Origin: Thermodesulfobacteriaceae bacterium
GTDB taxonomy: Bacteria > Desulfobacterota > Thermodesulfobacteria > Thermodesulfobacteriales > Thermodesulfobacteriaceae
DNA length: 16,795 bases
NCBI GenBank assembly: GCA_015494725.1
Contig: WGAR01000139.1
Location: 1 to 16,795 of the forward strand
Direction: 5' to 3'
Positions 1-7,812 of the stretch are shown one piece after another (the stretch's first letter is position 1; every line of letters begins with the position of its first letter). Made by a program: the position numbers and the translations under genes. The notes below the pieces were generated by a model. The model was given only the letters and a program-made list of their open reading frames with translations, did not search any database and was not told the origin of the DNA.

Positions 1-278
1 CGAAGTTTAAGGCGGAGGTATATGTATTGAAGAAGGAGGAGGGGGGTCGGCACACGCCGTTTTTTAACGGGTATAGGCCGCAGTTTTATTTTCGGACGAC
101 GGATGTAACGGGGGTGGTGAAGCTGCCGGAGGGGGTGGAGATGGTGATGCCCGGGGACAATGTGGAGTTGGAGGTGGAGTTGATCAAGCCGGTGGCGATG
201 GAGGAGGGATTGAGGTTTGCGATACGTGAGGGTGGCCGGACGGTGGGAGCCGGAGTGGTCACCAAGATTCTGGAATAA
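1..278 (+). CDS. tuf: Elongation factor Tu, C-terminal part (5' truncated by window)
   Basis: This is the 3' end of an EF-Tu gene, read in frame from base 3 to a TAA stop. EF-Tu is the cytoplasmic GTPase that brings aminoacyl-tRNA to the ribosome. The visible 91 residues cover the end of domain II/start of domain III through the C-terminus. They include the family signature GGRHTPFFNGYRPQFYFRT and the closing beta-barrel strands ending GAGVVTKILE. The G domain lies outside the window. The gene sits 21 bases before rpsJ, so the upstream str block (probably rpsL, rpsG, fusA) is likely to be joined to this operon. An internal TTG at 27 is not a real start because the family sequence continues upstream of it. 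Confidence 0.97.
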   Translation, partial: KFKAEVYVLKKEEGGRHTPFFNGYRPQFYFRTTDVTGVVKLPEGVEMVMPGDNVELEVELIKPVAMEEGLRFAIREGGRTVGAGVVTKILE

Positions 279-299
279 AGAGGGTGGGCGAGGAAGGTC

Positions 300-611
300 A
301 TGGTACCGACGCAGAAGATACGTATAAAACTTAAGGCCTTTGATCATAAGGTTCTGGATCGCTCGGTGGCGGAGATAGTGCGCACGGCCCGGGATACCGG
401 GGCCAGGGTGGTGGGACCTATTCCTCTTCCCACCAAGATCAGTCGCTGGACGGTGCTTCGGTCTCCGCATATTGACAAGAACTCGCGGGAGCAGTTCGAG
501 ATTCGCACGCACAAGCGCCTGCTGGATATACTCGAACCCACGCAGCAGACCATAGATGCCCTCATGCAGCTTGAGCTTCCGGCCGGAGTGGAAGTGGAGA
601 TCAAGCTTTAA
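300..611 (+). CDS. rpsJ: 30S ribosomal protein S10 (NusE)
   Basis: S10 binds the 3' domain of 16S rRNA in the 30S head and doubles as NusE, a partner of NusB and NusG in transcription antitermination and coupling. The 103-residue product has the usual length. It starts QKIRIKLKAFDHK, has the VGPIPLPT segment at residues 38-45, and carries the conserved extended loop SPHIDKNSREQFEIRTHKR at 55-73. The ATG follows a GGAAGG ribosome binding site. The 21-base gap after tuf is too short for the structured L4-responsive leader known from E. coli, so the gene is probably transcribed from upstream of tuf. Confidence 0.98.
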   Translation: MVPTQKIRIKLKAFDHKVLDRSVAEIVRTARDTGARVVGPIPLPTKISRWTVLRSPHIDKNSREQFEIRTHKRLLDILEPTQQTIDALMQLELPAGVEVEIKL

Positions 612-625
612 TAGGAGTTGGAGCC

Positions 626-1261
626 ATGATAGTGGAAGGCCTGATCGGAAGAAAACTGGGCATGACCCGGATCTTCAACGAGGCCGGGGAGGTGATACCG
701 GTAACGGTGCTGGAGGTCGGTCCCTGTACGGTGGTTCAGGTGAAGACCGTGGAGACCGACGGGTACAATGCGGTGCAGCTGGGTTTTATGCCCAGGAAGC
801 TCACCAAGTTTAATAAGCCCATGCGGGGTCACTTCCTGCGAGCGGGTCTGGATCACGGGTTTTACATCCTGCGGGAGTTTCGGGTGGAGGATGCCTCCCA
901 GTTCAAGCCGGGGCAGGTTTTGACCCTGGAGAGCCTGGGAGTGGAGAAAGGGATCCGGGTGGACGTTACGGGAAAGAGCAAGGGGCGTGGGTTTACCGGG
1001 GCCATCAAGCGCTGGGGGTTCAGCCGGCAGCCCATGAGTCACGGGGCCAAGCAGGTGCATCGGAAACCCGGGTCCTCCGGTCCCAGCACCTTTCCGGGCA
1101 GGGTAATCAAGGGCAAGAAGATGCCCGGACATTACGGGAACGAGACGGTGACGGTGAAGAACCTCCTGGTGGCGGAGGTTATTCCGGATAAGCATCTCCT
1201 TCTGGTGAAGGGAGCGGTTCCTGGCTGGCCCAATGGCTGGGTGATGGTGTATTTCAAGTAA
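626..1261 (+). CDS. rplC: 50S ribosomal protein L3
   Basis: L3 is an early assembly protein of the large subunit whose long finger reaches the peptidyl transferase centre. The product is 211 residues, normal for bacteria. It starts with the typical GLIGRKLGMTRIF (residues 5-17). The central finger runs from about residue 118 to 170, with KGRGFTGAIKRWGF, SHGAKQVHRKPGSSG and GRVIKGKKMPG. In the place of the E. coli GQNQTPG segment, which carries the methylated Gln, this protein has GPSTFPG, so that Gln is absent. The ATG has an AGGAG site 11-15 bases upstream. The next gene, rplD, begins 13 bases downstream. Confidence 0.98.
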   Translation: MIVEGLIGRKLGMTRIFNEAGEVIPVTVLEVGPCTVVQVKTVETDGYNAVQLGFMPRKLTKFNKPMRGHFLRAGLDHGFYILREFRVEDASQFKPGQVLTLESLGVEKGIRVDVTGKSKGRGFTGAIKRWGFSRQPMSHGAKQVHRKPGSSGPSTFPGRVIKGKKMPGHYGNETVTVKNLLVAEVIPDKHLLLVKGAVPGWPNGWVMVYFK

Positions 1262-1273
1262 GGGGTAGAGGCC

Positions 1274-1906
1274 ATGCCGAAGGTGGATGTCTATAACAGT
1301 CAGAAGGAAAAAGTGGGAGAGGTAGAGCTTCCCGAGGATATTTATGCCGTACCGGTAAAGGTGGGGTTATTGCACGAGGTGGTGCGGTGGCAGCGGGCGC
1401 GCTGGCGGGCCGGCACGGCCTGCACCAAGACCCGGGGCGAGGTACGGGGGGGTGGGCGTAAGCCCTGGCCCCAGAAGCACACCGGGCGGGCCCGGCAGGG
1501 GTCCATCCGGGCACCCCACTGGGTAGGGGGTGGGGTGGTCTTTGGCCCCAAGCCCCGGAGCTATGCGTTCAAGCTTAACAAGAAGGTGCGGCGGCTGGCG
1601 CTCAAGATGGCTCTTTCCAACCGGGTGGCGGTGGGAAATGTATATGTGGTTACGGACTTCGGGCTTGACGAAAGACCCAAGACCAAAAAGATGCTGGAGT
1701 TTCTTGATCGTTTCGGGACGCAGAACGCCCTGGTGGTGGTGCCGGAGCGGGACCTGGTGGCGGAGATGAGTGCCCGGAACCTTCCCAAGGTGAAGGTGCT
1801 CGCGGTGGAAGGACTTAATGTTTACGATATACTGGATCACGAATATCTCATCCTTAAGCAGGATGCTTTACCCAAAATCGAGGAAAGGTTAAGGAGAGCC
1901 CGATGA
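1274..1906 (+). CDS. rplD: 50S ribosomal protein L4
   Basis: L4 binds 23S rRNA domain I and sends a long loop into the peptide exit tunnel. In enterobacteria it also represses the S10 operon. The 210-residue product has the globular alpha/beta fold plus the tunnel loop at about residues 44-92, rich in Arg and Gly: TRGEVRGGGRKPWPQKHTGR and then QGSIRAPHWVGGGVVFGPKP. The stop overlaps the rplW start (ATGA), which suggests translational coupling. Since tuf and rpsJ are only 21 bases apart, a classical L4-binding leader is not present directly before rpsJ. Confidence 0.98.
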   Translation: MPKVDVYNSQKEKVGEVELPEDIYAVPVKVGLLHEVVRWQRARWRAGTACTKTRGEVRGGGRKPWPQKHTGRARQGSIRAPHWVGGGVVFGPKPRSYAFKLNKKVRRLALKMALSNRVAVGNVYVVTDFGLDERPKTKKMLEFLDRFGTQNALVVVPERDLVAEMSARNLPKVKVLAVEGLNVYDILDHEYLILKQDALPKIEERLRRAR

Positions 1907-2202
1907 GTGTGGCCAAGGATCCGCGACAGATTATTTTGGCCCCGGTGATTACGGAAAAATCCATGTGGCTCAAGGAGAAGTACAATCAGGTCACCTTCTG
2001 GGTGCATCCCGAGGCCAACAAGATCGAGATCCGCAAGGCGGTGGAGGATCTCTTTAAGGTGAAGGTGGAAAAGGTGCAGACCATGCGGGTGAAGGGTAAG
2101 CCCAAGGGCCGGTGGCCGCGAGAGGGGCGCAGGTCGCTCCGCAAGAAGGCCATTGTGAAGCTGGCGCCTGGGCACAGCATAGAATTCTTCGAGACGGTGT
2201 GA
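1903..2202 (+). CDS. rplW: 50S ribosomal protein L23
   Basis: L23 lies at the exit of the peptide tunnel and is the docking point for trigger factor and signal recognition particle. The 99-residue product shows the family pattern: ILAPVITEKSMWLKE near the N-terminus, then YNQVTFWVHPEANKIEIRKA, and the VEKVQTMRVKGKPK loop reaching into the tunnel. The ATG overlaps the rplD stop by four bases (ATGA) and has AAGGAG inside the end of rplD. Length and context agree with the universal L4-L23-L2 order. Confidence 0.98.
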   Translation: MSVAKDPRQIILAPVITEKSMWLKEKYNQVTFWVHPEANKIEIRKAVEDLFKVKVEKVQTMRVKGKPKGRWPREGRRSLRKKAIVKLAPGHSIEFFETV

Positions 2203-2210
2203 GGTGAGTC

Positions 2211-3035
2211 ATGCCGATCAAAAAATGTAAGCCGACCTCGCCGGGACGCAGGTTTCAAACCTATCTGGTGGATCCGGAGCTTTCCAAGAAGGATCCGGAG
2301 AAATCGCTGGTGGAGCCCTTAAAGAAGACCGGGGGTCGGAACTGTTACGGGCGTATTACCGTACGGCATCGAGGCGGCGGGCACAAACGGCTTTACCGCA
2401 TCATCGATTTCAAGCGAGACAAAGACGGGGTTCCGGCCAAGGTGGTGGCCCTGGAATATGACCCCAATCGTTCGGCCAATATTGCTCTTCTTCAGTACGC
2501 TGACGGGGAGAAGCGGTATATTCTGGCTCCGGTGGGGCTCAAGGTGGGAGACGTGGTGATGAGCGGGGAGAATGTGGAGGTCAAGGTAGGGAACTGTATG
2601 CCGCTGAAGAACATTCCGGTGGGTACGGTGGTGCACAATGTGGAGCTTCGGCCGGGCAAGGGCGGGCAGCTGGCCCGGGCCGCCGGGGCCTTTGCCCAGG
2701 TGCTGGGTAAGGATGGACACTATGTGCACCTGAGGCTTCCTTCGGGTGAGATCCGGATGGTGCACGAACGTTGTCGGGCCACCATCGGACAGGTAGGGAA
2801 TCTGGACTGGGAGAATGTGGTCCTGGGTAAGGCCGGGCGTTCGCGCTGGCTGGGAAGGAGACCCCGGGTGCGCGGGGTGGCCATGAATCCGGTGGATCAC
2901 CCCATGGGCGGTGGAGAGGGGCGCACCCATGGTGGACGTCATCCCTGTTCGCCCTGGGGGCAGCTGGCCAAGGGGCTTAAGACCCGGGGTAAGAAGCCCT
3001 CGGATAAGTTCATAATTCGTCGTCGGAAAGGTTAG
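2211..3035 (+). CDS. rplB: 50S ribosomal protein L2
   Basis: L2 is a primary 23S rRNA binder needed for subunit joining and peptidyl transferase activity. The 274-residue product has the OB-fold and SH3-like domains of the family, with the RHRGGGHKRLYR motif near residue 52 and the C-terminal VAMNPVDHPMGGGEGR segment. The His of the DHP motif (residue 230, equivalent to E. coli His229) is kept. The second His of E. coli DHPH is Met here. The ATG is preceded by GAGGTGA, partly within the rplW stop region, with only 8 bases between the genes. Confidence 0.98.
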   Translation: MPIKKCKPTSPGRRFQTYLVDPELSKKDPEKSLVEPLKKTGGRNCYGRITVRHRGGGHKRLYRIIDFKRDKDGVPAKVVALEYDPNRSANIALLQYADGEKRYILAPVGLKVGDVVMSGENVEVKVGNCMPLKNIPVGTVVHNVELRPGKGGQLARAAGAFAQVLGKDGHYVHLRLPSGEIRMVHERCRATIGQVGNLDWENVVLGKAGRSRWLGRRPRVRGVAMNPVDHPMGGGEGRTHGGRHPCSPWGQLAKGLKTRGKKPSDKFIIRRRKG

Positions 3036-3049
3036 GGGGTGAATTAGAG

Positions 3050-3337
3050 ATGCCGCGTTCCAAGAAGAAAGGGCCTTTTGTGGATGAGCACCTGATGAAG
3101 AAGGTGCTCAAGGCCAAGGAGACCGGAGACAAAAAGGTCATCAAGACCTGGAGTCGGCGTTCCACCATTGTTCCGGAGATGGTGGGGCTTACTTTTGCCG
3201 TGCACAATGGGCACAAGTTTATTCCGGTTTATGTGACCGAGAACATGGTGGGGCATAAGCTGGGGGAGTTTGCCCCCACCCGGACCTTTCGCGGGCATGC
3301 TGGAGACAAGGGCAAGGTAAAGGGGAAAAAGAGGTAA
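3050..3337 (+). CDS. rpsS: 30S ribosomal protein S19
   Basis: S19 sits in the head of the 30S subunit next to S13 and contacts the large subunit. The 95-residue product has the standard features: SKKKGPFVDEHLMKKV at the N-terminus, the central WSRRSTIVPEMVGLTFAVHN, and GHKLGEFAPTRTFRGH near the C-terminus, followed by a basic tail. It lies 14 bases after rplB, with a GGGGTGA binding site upstream of the ATG, and 10 bases before rplV. This is a standard S10-block member with nothing odd. Confidence 0.98.
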   Translation: MPRSKKKGPFVDEHLMKKVLKAKETGDKKVIKTWSRRSTIVPEMVGLTFAVHNGHKFIPVYVTENMVGHKLGEFAPTRTFRGHAGDKGKVKGKKR

Positions 3338-3347
3338 GGGGTAAGCT

Positions 3348-3683
3348 ATGGAGGCCAGAGCGGTTGCCAGGTATGTGAGGATATCGCCTTACAAGGCGCG
3401 GCCGGTGATTGATCTTATTCGGGGCAAGGATGTACAGGAGGCGCTTCAGATTCTGGAGTTTACCCCCAAGAAGGCCGCGCGAATTATAAAGAAGGTGCTG
3501 GAAAGCGCTATTGCCAATGCCGAACACAATTACAATATGGATCCGGATCGATTGTATGTGAAGCGGGCCTATGTGGATGAGGGGCCGCGGTGGAAGCGGA
3601 TCTGGCCGCGGGCCTGGGGTAGGGCCAGCCGGATCCTCAAGCGCACCAGTCATATCACCATTGTGGTGGAAGAAAAGATTTAA
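3348..3683 (+). CDS. rplV: 50S ribosomal protein L22
   Basis: L22 lines the peptide exit tunnel opposite L4 with a long beta-hairpin, a site where mutations give macrolide resistance in other bacteria. The 111-residue product begins ARAVARYVRISPYKARPVID and contains KAARIIKKVLESAIANAEHN. The tunnel hairpin is at about residues 80-100 (GPRWKRIWPRAWGRASRILK), slightly Trp-rich. The ending HITIVVEE is typical. AAGGGG precedes the ATG. The gene lies between rpsS and rpsC as expected. Confidence 0.98.
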   Translation: MEARAVARYVRISPYKARPVIDLIRGKDVQEALQILEFTPKKAARIIKKVLESAIANAEHNYNMDPDRLYVKRAYVDEGPRWKRIWPRAWGRASRILKRTSHITIVVEEKI

Positions 3684-3695
3684 GGAGGGAGGGCC

Positions 3696-4361
3696 TTGGG
3701 TCAGAAGGTAAATCCCATAGGGTTGAGGATCGGGATCACGCGAACCTGGGATTCGCGGTGGTTCGGCAAGGGTAAGGAATTTGCTGAAGCGGTAAAGGAA
3801 GACTACGAGATTCGTAAGCATATCAAGAGTCGCCTGAAACATGCGGGTATTCCGCGTATCGAGATCGAACGGGCGGCCAACCGGGTGCGGATTATTATTC
3901 ATTCGGCTCGTCCCGGAATTGTGATCGGGAAAAAGGGTGCGGAGATAGAGAAGTTGAAGCAGGAGCTGGCCCGGATCACCGGGGGCAAGGAGATAGTTAT
4001 TGATATTGTAGAGGTCAGGCGGCCGGAGCTTGAGGCTCAGCTGGTGGCCGAGAATATTGCCGTGCAGCTGGAGCGGCGGGTGAGTTTTCGGCGGGCCATG
4101 AAACGGGCGGTGGCGCTGGCGCTGCGGTTCGGGGCCCAGGGGATCCGGGTGCAGTGCAAGGGGCGACTCGGAGGAGCGGAGATTGCGCGTAAGGAATGGT
4201 ATCGTGAGGGCCGGGTGCCTCTTCATACCCTGCGGGCGGATATCGATTACGGGTTTGCCGAGGCCCTTACCAAATACGGAGTGATCGGGGTCAAGGTCTG
4301 GATCTTTAAGGGTGAGGTCCTGCCGGAAAAGGGCGGGGTCGGAGAGGCCCTGACTATATAG
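3696..4361 (+). CDS. rpsC: 30S ribosomal protein S3, TTG start
   Basis: S3 forms part of the mRNA entry channel and helps unwind mRNA. The 221-residue product begins MGQKVNPIGLRIGITRTWDS, exactly the family start, so the TTG at 3696 is the initiation codon. It follows a strong AAGGAGGGAGG site. The KH domain carries the GKKG loop at residues 78-81 within SARPGIVIGKKGAEIEKL. The C-terminal domain holds GIRVQCKGRLGGAEIARKEW and the LRADIDYG segment. Genes rplV and rplP flank it closely. Confidence 0.98.
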   Translation: MGQKVNPIGLRIGITRTWDSRWFGKGKEFAEAVKEDYEIRKHIKSRLKHAGIPRIEIERAANRVRIIIHSARPGIVIGKKGAEIEKLKQELARITGGKEIVIDIVEVRRPELEAQLVAENIAVQLERRVSFRRAMKRAVALALRFGAQGIRVQCKGRLGGAEIARKEWYREGRVPLHTLRADIDYGFAEALTKYGVIGVKVWIFKGEVLPEKGGVGEALTI

Positions 4362-4376
4362 AGAGGGGTTTGAGCC

Positions 4377-4792
<416 letters not shown>

Positions 4793-4796
<4 letters not shown>

Positions 4797-4990
4797 AGGC
4801 CAGCGAACTGCGGGAGCTCTCCATACCGGAGCTCAAGGAGAAGTTGCGGGAGTTGCGGGAGGAGCTTTTCAACCTGCGATTTCAGAAGACCATTCATCAA
4901 CTGGAGAATCCCATGCGGATCCGGCAGGTGAAGCGGGATATTGCGCGGGTGCTTACGGTCATCCGGGAAAAAGAACTAAATCTCCGTTAA
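4793..4990 (+). CDS. rpmC: 50S ribosomal protein L29
   Basis: L29 is a two-helix protein at the peptide tunnel exit beside L23. The 65-residue product has the family profile: MKASELRELSIPELKEKL, EELFNLRFQKTIHQLENPM and IRQVKRDIARVLTVIREKE. The ATG is embedded in the end of rplP (ATGA overlap) with GGAGG just upstream in the rplP coding sequence, so translation is likely coupled. The next gene, rpsQ, starts 12 bases downstream. Confidence 0.97.
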
Positions 4991-5002
4991 GAAGGGCGAG
5001 CC

Positions 5003-5293
5003 ATGGGGAAGAGAAAGGAATATATCGGGGTGGTGGTCAGTAATAAGATGGATAAAACCGTGGTGGTGATGGTGGAGCGTCTGGTGCAGCATCCTCTGTA
5101 CAAGAAGTATATAAAGCGCCGGAAGAAATTCATGGCGCACGACGAACACAATGCCTGCGAGATAGGGGATCGGGTCCTGATTGAGGAGACCCGTCCTCTT
5201 TCCCGGCACAAACGCTGGCGGGTGAAGAAGATCCTGGAGCGGGCCCCCAAGCTGGAGGCGGCCGGAGCCGAATCTCCGGGGGAGGTTAGTTAG
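5003..5293 (+). CDS. rpsQ: 30S ribosomal protein S17
   Basis: S17 is a primary 16S rRNA binder with an OB fold that stabilises the 30S body. The 96-residue product has GVVVSNKMDKTVVVMVERLVQHPLYKKYI and then AHDEHNACEIGDRVLIEETRPLSRHKRWRV (split here from one continuous region, residues about 8-75). It is longer than the roughly 84-residue E. coli protein because of a short C-terminal tail, APKLEAAGAESPGEVS. The rplN ribosome binding site (GGAGG) lies inside this tail, with only 2 bases between the genes. Confidence 0.97.
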   Translation: MGKRKEYIGVVVSNKMDKTVVVMVERLVQHPLYKKYIKRRKKFMAHDEHNACEIGDRVLIEETRPLSRHKRWRVKKILERAPKLEAAGAESPGEVS

Positions 5294-5295
5294 CC

Positions 5296-5664
5296 ATGAT
5301 TCAGCAGGAAACCATGCTCAATGTGGCGGACAATTCCGGGGCCAAGAAGATCATGTGCATCCGGGTGCTCGGGGGCTCCGGAAGACGTTATGCCCGCATC
5401 GGGGATGTAATCGTGGCCTCGGTAAAGGAGGCCCTGCCCAACTCCAAGGTCAAGGAGGGGGATGTGGTGCGGGCGGTGGTGGTGCGCACGCGAAAGGAGC
5501 AGCCGCGCAAGGACGGAACCACCATCCGGTTTGAGGAGAATGCGGCGGTGCTCATCAATCAGTACGGGGAGCCCATCGGGACCCGTATTTTCGGGCCGGT
5601 GGGGCGTGAGCTCCGGGCCAAGGGATTTATGAAGATAATTTCGCTGGCACCGGAAGTTCTTTAA
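5296..5664 (+). CDS. rplN: 50S ribosomal protein L14
   Basis: L14 is a 23S rRNA binder at the subunit interface that forms bridges with the 30S subunit and is the target of the silencing factor RsfS. The 122-residue length is canonical. It has MIQQETMLNVADNSGAKKI at the start, the RRYARIGDVIVASVKEALP segment, and GTRIFGPVGRELRAKGFMKI near the end, closing SLAPEVL. It is the first gene of the spc block, 2 bases after rpsQ. No promoter-like gap separates the blocks. Confidence 0.98.
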   Translation: MIQQETMLNVADNSGAKKIMCIRVLGGSGRRYARIGDVIVASVKEALPNSKVKEGDVVRAVVVRTRKEQPRKDGTTIRFEENAAVLINQYGEPIGTRIFGPVGRELRAKGFMKIISLAPEVL

Positions 5665-5679
5665 GGGGAGAGGTTGGGG

Positions 5680-6048
5680 ATGTTTTTCAAGAGAGCCAAA
5701 AGAAAGCTTCCGAAACCGCATGAGGCTAAATGTCATATTCGCAAGGGTGACAAGGTGGTGGTGATTGCGGGCAAAGACAGGGGTAAGGTGGGCAAGGTGC
5801 TTCAGGTGTTCCCGCGGAAGCAGAGGGCCATTGTGGAGGGAGTGAATATCGTCAAGCGGCACATGAAGCCCACTCCCTACAGCGAGGGTGGGATCGTGGA
5901 GAAACCCGCACCCATCCATGTATCCAATCTGATGGTCTTTTGCCCCAAGTGTAACCGTGGGGTCAAGATCGGTCGAAAGTTTCTGGAGGACGGAAGCAAG
6001 GTGCGGGTCTGTCGGAAATGCGGCGAGATTATAGAGGCTGAGGAGTAG
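5680..6048 (+). CDS. rplX: 50S ribosomal protein L24, with Cys4 zinc-ribbon ending
   Basis: L24 starts 50S assembly and sits near the tunnel exit. I place the start at ATG 5680 (122 residues). The in-frame TTG at 5674 is only about 4 bases from the GGGGAG site, while the ATG has normal spacing. The KOW motif occupies residues 21-48 (RKGDKVVVIAGKDRGKVGKV). The C-terminal part carries two Cys pairs, CPKC at 88-91 and CRKC at 111-114, likely to bind zinc, a form known in many bacteria but absent from E. coli L24. The N-terminus has about 10 extra basic residues. Confidence 0.95.
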   Translation: MFFKRAKRKLPKPHEAKCHIRKGDKVVVIAGKDRGKVGKVLQVFPRKQRAIVEGVNIVKRHMKPTPYSEGGIVEKPAPIHVSNLMVFCPKCNRGVKIGRKFLEDGSKVRVCRKCGEIIEAEE

Positions 6049-6052
6049 GACC

Positions 6053-6592
6053 ATGTCCTGGCTTAAGGAATATTATCAGGAGACGGTGGTGCCCCGGTTA
6101 AAGGAAAAGTTCGGGTATAAGAATCCTTTTGAGGTGCCGCGCCTGGAGAAGATCTGTGTGAATATGGGTCTGGGGGCGGCGGTGCAGGAGCCGAAGCTGA
6201 TCGACGAGGCCCTCAAGGAACTGGCCCTTATTACCGGTCAGAAACCGAAGGTATGCCGGGCGCGGAAGTCCATAGCCGCTTTCAAGCTTCGGGCCGGGAT
6301 GCCTATCGGGGTGATGGTGACCCTGCGTAAGAATCGCATGTACGATTTTCTGGCCCGGCTTATTCACGTGGCCCTTCCGCGGGTAAGGGACTTTCGGGGG
6401 CTTCCCCGCCGGGGGTTTGATGGCCGGGGTAACTATACCCTGGGCCTGGACGATCATACCATCTTCCCGGAACTCGATCCCAACGAGGTAGGAAGGGTGA
6501 AGGGGATGAATATTACCATTGTGACCTCGGCGGACACCGACGAGGAGGCCTACGAATTGCTCAAACTTCTCGGGGTACCCTTTAGGAGGTAG
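6053..6592 (+). CDS. rplE: 50S ribosomal protein L5
   Basis: L5 binds 5S rRNA in the central protuberance and touches the P-site tRNA. The 179-residue product has the normal length and family blocks: NPFEVPRLEKICVNMGLG, ITGQKPKVCRARKSIAAFKL, RAGMPIGVMVTLRKNRMYDF, PRVRDFRGLPRRGFDGRGNY, and a C-terminal DTDEEAYELLKLLGVPF. The start is 4 bases after rplX, with GGAG inside the rplX end. The last codons hold the strong AGGAGG site of the next gene. Confidence 0.98.
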   Translation: MSWLKEYYQETVVPRLKEKFGYKNPFEVPRLEKICVNMGLGAAVQEPKLIDEALKELALITGQKPKVCRARKSIAAFKLRAGMPIGVMVTLRKNRMYDFLARLIHVALPRVRDFRGLPRRGFDGRGNYTLGLDDHTIFPELDPNEVGRVKGMNITIVTSADTDEEAYELLKLLGVPFRR

Positions 6593-6594
6593 AG

Positions 6595-6771
6595 ATGCCG
6601 CGCAAAGCTCAGCTTTTCAAGAAACCCAAATTCAAGGTCCGGCATCGGAACCGGTGTTCCATTTGCGGGCGACCGCGGGCCTATATCCGCCGGTTCGGGT
6701 TGTGCCGGATCTGTTTCCGTCGTCTGGCCTCGGAGGGGAAGATTCCCGGGGTGAGAAAAGCCAGTTGGTAA
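6595..6771 (+). CDS. rpsZ: 30S ribosomal protein S14, zinc-binding type Z
   Basis: This short gene encodes the 58-residue S14 of the 30S head. It is the zinc-binding (C+) form, with Cys pairs CSIC at residues 21-24 and CRIC at 37-40. Other signatures are KFKVRHRNRC, YIRRFGLCRICFR and the universal ending KIPGVRKASW. It lacks the long N-terminal helix of the about 100-residue zinc-free form. The AGGAGGT binding site overlaps the rplE stop, and the ATG is 2 bases beyond rplE. Some annotations call this gene rpsN. Confidence 0.97.
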   Translation: MPRKAQLFKKPKFKVRHRNRCSICGRPRAYIRRFGLCRICFRRLASEGKIPGVRKASW

Positions 6772-6784
6772 GGGGTGAGTGACC

Positions 6785-7180
6785 ATGATGACCGATCCCA
6801 TTGCGGACATGCTAGCCAGAATAAGGAACGCGCTTATGGCGCGGCACAAGACGGTGGAGATTCCGGCTTCCAGGCTTAAGCGGGAGATCGCTCGTATCCT
6901 CAAGGAGGAGGGCTACATCGAGGATTATGAGTTTGTGGCTGAAGGGCCGCAGGGGAAGATCGTGATCACCCTCAAGTATGACGAGGAGCGGCGTCCGGTG
7001 ATTGCCGGTCTCAAGAGGGTGAGCAAACCCGGTCGCCGGGTTTATGCCGGAGTAAAGAAGCTTCCCCGGGTAATGGGGGGGCTGGGTATAGCCATTATCT
7101 CCACCTCGCAGGGGATTATGACCGACCACGAGGCCCGCAGGCGGGGCGTGGGCGGAGAGATCCTCTGTGAGGTGTGGTAA
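6785..7180 (+). CDS. rpsH: 30S ribosomal protein S8
   Basis: S8 is a primary 16S rRNA binder in the platform and, in E. coli, represses the spc operon by binding its mRNA at rplE. I choose ATG 6785 (131 residues, MMTDPIADMLARIRNALMAR). The upstream in-frame GTG at 6779 is too close to the AAGGGGTGAG site, and ATG 6788 is also possible. The conserved C-terminal signature STSQGIMTDHEARRRGVGGE is present. The middle region has the YIEDYEFV and RVSKPGRRVYAGVKKLPRV blocks. Confidence 0.97.
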   Translation: MMTDPIADMLARIRNALMARHKTVEIPASRLKREIARILKEEGYIEDYEFVAEGPQGKIVITLKYDEERRPVIAGLKRVSKPGRRVYAGVKKLPRVMGGLGIAIISTSQGIMTDHEARRRGVGGEILCEVW

Positions 7181-7194
7181 AGGGGTGAGAGGTC

Positions 7195-7776
7195 ATGGCG
7201 GTAGAATCTCGCATCGGAAGAAGACCGGTTCCCATCCCCAAAGGGGTTAAGGTAGAGATAAAAGAGGGTCGCATTGTGGTGGAGGGCCCCAAGGGTAGGC
7301 TGGAAAAGCCCCTTCCTCCCATGGTGGAGATAGAGATCCAGGAGGAGGCGGTACGAGTAAAACCGCAGGAGGTGCGCAAGAAGCTGCAGCGCAAGGCCAA
7401 GGCCTTTCAGGGGCTTACCCGGGCCCTGATCAATAACATGGTCATCGGGGTGACCCAGGGCTTTACTAAATCCCTGGACATCATAGGTCTGGGTTACCGG
7501 GCCGAGCTCAAGGGGGAGGCCATCGAATTCCATCTGGGGTATTCGCATCCTATCCTCTTCAAGCTTCCTCCGGGGGTTCAGGCCAAGGTGGAGAAGGGGT
7601 CCGGGGAGGTTCAGGCTCGGGTGACCCTGGAGGGTATCGATAAAGAGCTGGTGGGGGAGACGGCGGCACGTATTCGCCGGTTGCGTCCACCGGAACCTTA
7701 CAAGGGTAAGGGCATACGTTATACCGGAGAGCAGATCATTCGTAAGGCCGGTAAGGCCGGTAAGGCCGGGAAATAA
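7195..7776 (+). CDS. rplF: 50S ribosomal protein L6
   Basis: L6 lies near the factor-binding centre, next to the sarcin-ricin loop. The 193-residue product contains two tandem L6 domains, starts SRIGRRPVPIPKGV and has the C-terminal signature PEPYKGKGIRYTGEQIIRK. The tail is three Lys-Ala-Gly units, encoded by repeats of AAGGCCGG. This is one unit longer than the KAGKAGK ending commonly seen in the family. The 36-base gap to rplR is wide for this operon and holds an 8-bp stem-loop. Confidence 0.98.
   Translation: MAVESRIGRRPVPIPKGVKVEIKEGRIVVEGPKGRLEKPLPPMVEIEIQEEAVRVKPQEVRKKLQRKAKAFQGLTRALINNMVIGVTQGFTKSLDIIGLGYRAELKGEAIEFHLGYSHPILFKLPPGVQAKVEKGSGEVQARVTLEGIDKELVGETAARIRRLRPPEPYKGKGIRYTGEQIIRKAGKAGKAGK
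7742..7770 (+). repeat. Triple 9-bp tandem repeat in the rplF tail
   Basis: The last codons of rplF contain three in-frame copies of a 9-base unit AAGGCCGGT, the third ending GGG. Each copy encodes Lys-Ala-Gly. Such a repeat could change copy number by slippage without breaking the frame. Confidence 0.85.
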
Positions 7777-7799
7777 TCGGGGGGAATAGACCTCCCCGA
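7777..7799 (+). promoter_or_regulatory. Stem-loop between rplF and rplR
   Basis: Directly after the rplF stop, TCGGGGGG pairs with CTCCCCGA (8 bp with one G-T pair) around the 7-base loop AATAGAC. The stem ends at the AAGGAGG ribosome binding site of rplR. No U-tract follows, so it is not a standard terminator. It may affect initiation on rplR or mRNA processing; this role is inference. Confidence 0.5.
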
Positions 7800-7812
7800 A
7801 GGAGGAAGAGGA

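Noticed and set aside
5674..5679. TTG start for rplX two codons upstream of the ATG
   Set aside because: It is too close to the GGGGAG binding site, while ATG 5680 has normal spacing.
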